A DNA stretch of 55,057 nucleotides. Source: Bacteroidales bacterium. Its GTDB lineage: Bacteria; Bacteroidota; Bacteroidia; Bacteroidales; JAGOPY01. Shown here in pieces: positions 53,659 through 55,057 of this stretch. Every line of letters begins with the position of its first letter. Position 1 is the stretch's first letter. The notes beneath the pieces were generated by a model. That model saw only the letters and a program-made list of their open reading frames with translations. It ran no database searches and was not told where the DNA came from. The position numbers and the translations under genes are program-made. The stretch spans positions 1 to 55,057 of the forward strand of contig JALNZD010000029.1 of assembly GCA_023229505.1 (NCBI GenBank), read 5' to 3'.

Positions 53659-54649
53659 GAAAATGATAATGAAAATTAAAAAACCATTTAATACACCTAT
53701 CATTAAAATTAATGGGATGTTAGGAATTACTCATTTTTATATTAAAGATGAAAGTACTAATCCTACTCATACCTTTAAAGATAGGCTTTCATTTCATTTA
53801 ATAAAACAGTTTGTAAAGGATATAGAAAAAAATAAAAAAAATTATTTTGGATGTATATCATACGGGAATACTGCATATAGTTTGGGCTATTATTGCAATG
53901 AAATAAATAAATTATATAATAAAGAAATATGCGAAGCCATAGTCTTTGTACCTAGTAAATTAAAGGAAAAAACTTTAGGTCCCGATACTGATGGAAAATA
54001 TGTTAAAGCAATATCAATGTTAAAGGAAATATCAAGATATTGTAAAATAATCAAGATAGATATTGATAAAAAATTTTATACTGATAATGATTTACTTGAA
54101 AAAGCAAAATGCAGATTTCCTGAAATTGAAATCTTTAAGAATATTTCGGAGGGACTTGAATATCCTGTATATGATGAACTATTTATTGAATCAGTTGACG
54201 ATTTAAAAACTGTTCCTGATTATATTATTGTTCCTTTTGGTGCAGGAATTTTATGTAATGAAATAATTGATTATATTAATGACCGTAAATTAAAAACAAA
54301 AGTAATTCCTGTGAGTACAGGGAATCCCAATTCAATTGCTTTAATGTTATATGGACCTTATTGGGTTGATACAAAATCTCTATTACAATATGGCAAAGGA
54401 GAGACTTTATATAATAAAATAGATAAAAAAGGAAGATTAAGGGAACCTTATTACGTATATAATATTCAAGAAGAAGATATTTTGGATTCTCTAATAGAGT
54501 TAAAGAAGTTACAAATTAGTTCAGAGCCAAGCGCTGCTGCGGGGTTTGCTATGGTGAAAAATATTAAAAATATTTATTCAAAATTTGACCCTAAAAAAGA
54601 TGTAGTACTTGTCATTAACACAGGAAATGGATTATTGAATTTTAAGTAA
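53639..54649 (+). CDS. Threonine synthase-like PLP-dependent enzyme
   Basis: 336 residues from ATG 53639; ATGs at 53663 and 53669 are also possible. Fold type II PLP enzyme: the cofactor lysine is in NPTHTFKDRLSFHLI, the phosphate-binding loop in CISYGNTAYSLGYY, the domain with IIVPFGAGILCNEIIDY, ISSEPSAAAGFAMVK, and the C-terminal VINTGNGLLNFK, close to threonine synthase's TGHGLKD. It is shorter than housekeeping threonine synthases and lacks their N-terminal domain, so a beta-elimination or replacement reaction on an unusual amino-acid substrate is more likely. It overlaps the phosphorylase-fold gene by 20 nt and closes the operon. Confidence 0.85.
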   Translation: MEKKYLEKMIMKIKKPFNTPIIKINGMLGITHFYIKDESTNPTHTFKDRLSFHLIKQFVKDIEKNKKNYFGCISYGNTAYSLGYYCNEINKLYNKEICEAIVFVPSKLKEKTLGPDTDGKYVKAISMLKEISRYCKIIKIDIDKKFYTDNDLLEKAKCRFPEIEIFKNISEGLEYPVYDELFIESVDDLKTVPDYIIVPFGAGILCNEIIDYINDRKLKTKVIPVSTGNPNSIALMLYGPYWVDTKSLLQYGKGETLYNKIDKKGRLREPYYVYNIQEEDILDSLIELKKLQISSEPSAAAGFAMVKNIKNIYSKFDPKKDVVLVINTGNGLLNFK

Positions 54650-54817
54650 AAGAAAAATTGATTGTATTTTATTCTATTATTTATAAAGTAAAAGTTTCTA
54701 AAATTTAACCCACTCAAGTTGCGTCTTAGTTAAAACATTTCCAACTGATTATAAAATTACAGTATGAAATTTTTCAAGTTGAAAGTATTTTTAATTATTG
54801 TAAATTAATAAAAAACG
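54650..54817. other. Spacer between the island operon and the IS66 element
   Basis: 168 bp of AT-rich sequence with no gene. The right-hand terminal inverted repeat of the IS66-type element is expected here (its transposase gene is read leftwards), but I could not place it without the other end. No strong terminator is seen after the PLP gene. Confidence 0.4.
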
Positions 54818-55057
54818 TTACTGTTCAGCGGTAGCTAACAGAAAATCTACAGGGTTACCGTCAATAGCCAGTTGTATTGAATCAAGAATATTATACCCCT
54901 GTTTTCTTATTGTGGAAATATAAGAACGTATTCTGCAAAAAACCTCTGCTCCTTTTCTTGTACGAAAACAACCGGATATTTTCTGTTTTAATTTTATCAT
55001 TCTCAAGTCGCGTTCTGCCAGATTGTTATCGAAAGGAACATTTTGGTTTGTAAAGAA
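54818..55057 (-). CDS. IS66 family transposase, C-terminal part
   Basis: 79 residues plus stop; the 5' part is beyond the window edge. It reads FFTNQNVPFDNNLAERDLRM, then IKLKQKISGCFRTRKGAEVF and later ILDSIQLAIDGNPV, which is the conserved end of the IS66 DDE transposase (the catalytic Glu lies in NNLAERD). The open frame continues through the window edge, so this is probably not a fragment. It marks the presence of an insertion sequence at the right of the AT-rich island. Confidence 0.92.
   Translation of the reverse strand, partial: FFTNQNVPFDNNLAERDLRMIKLKQKISGCFRTRKGAEVFCRIRSYISTIRKQGYNILDSIQLAIDGNPVDFLLATAEQ

Larger units (their letters stand above)
48058..55057. mobile_element. AT-rich genomic island (right end outside the window)
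   Basis: From the point where the O-methyltransferase gene loses homology, the base composition shifts to long A/T runs with A/T-ending codons, unlike all genes to the left. The content is a six-gene operon plus an IS66-type transposase gene at the right edge. The left border is a broken gene. No integrase, tRNA target or terminal repeat is seen in the window, so the mechanism is undetermined and the right border is outside. Confidence 0.6.

Noticed and set aside
54720..54760. Possible IS66 terminal inverted repeat around CTCAAGTTGCG
   Set aside because: A similar CTCAAGTCGCG at 55003 lies inside the transposase gene and the other end of the element is not available, so the match has no support.

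Overview
The window looks like a chromosomal segment of a Bacteroidota bacterium, probably an uncultured Bacteroidales-like lineage. The reasons are several secreted proteins with C-terminal type IX secretion (T9SS) sorting domains, a TonB-dependent receptor with a carboxypeptidase-regulatory N-terminal domain, Bacteroidota-type -7 promoter elements (TAnnTTTG) in front of many genes, and almost no Shine-Dalgarno sequences. No rRNA, tRNA or CRISPR array was found.

Layout. 1-6.3 kb: the tail of one T9SS cargo protein, a strong terminator, then a giant multidomain T9SS cargo protein. 6.4-19.8 kb is housekeeping: an ABC-F ATPase; a minus-strand run of MMPL/RND-type transporter, rfbA and a polyprenyl synthase; a secreted hypothetical; a phosphofructokinase with pyrophosphate-type active-site residues; an aspartate kinase; and mfd. 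19.9-26.9 kb is an accessory region: a RelE/ParE toxin-antitoxin pair followed by a diverged copy of the last 87 bases of mfd, a zinc-ribbon gene coupled to a TPR gene with six near-identical 102-bp repeats, a candidate small RNA, a DUF3825 gene, two very small genes and a cold-shock-domain gene. Most of it lies between two 41-bp direct repeats. 27-37 kb: a secreted lamin-tail-type protein, a TonB receptor and a secreted phospholipase-D-fold enzyme, probably an extracellular nucleic-acid or phosphodiester scavenging set; then a GT2 polyprenyl-phosphate sugar transferase, dihydroorotase, a MORN-repeat lipoprotein and a secreted endonuclease/exonuclease/phosphatase-fold protein. 37-48 kb is again core: an S4 RNA-binding protein, der, era, an NhaD-type antiporter, a receiver/PEP-synthase-like protein, a DUF2892 membrane protein, a GldN-like lipoprotein, an M16 peptidase and the 5' part of an O-methyltransferase gene.

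48.06 kb to the right edge is a strikingly AT-rich island that truncates the O-methyltransferase gene and ends in an IS66-type transposase gene. It carries one tightly packed six-gene operon: substrate-binding lipoprotein, ATPase and permease of a nitrate/taurine/thiamine-precursor-type ABC importer, then a 462-residue protein I do not recognise, a nucleoside-phosphorylase-fold protein with an extra helical N-terminal domain, and a threonine-synthase-like PLP enzyme. I know of no described system with this gene set, and it is the best candidate here for something new. The second is the zinc-ribbon/TPR gene pair at 20.9-24.2 kb.
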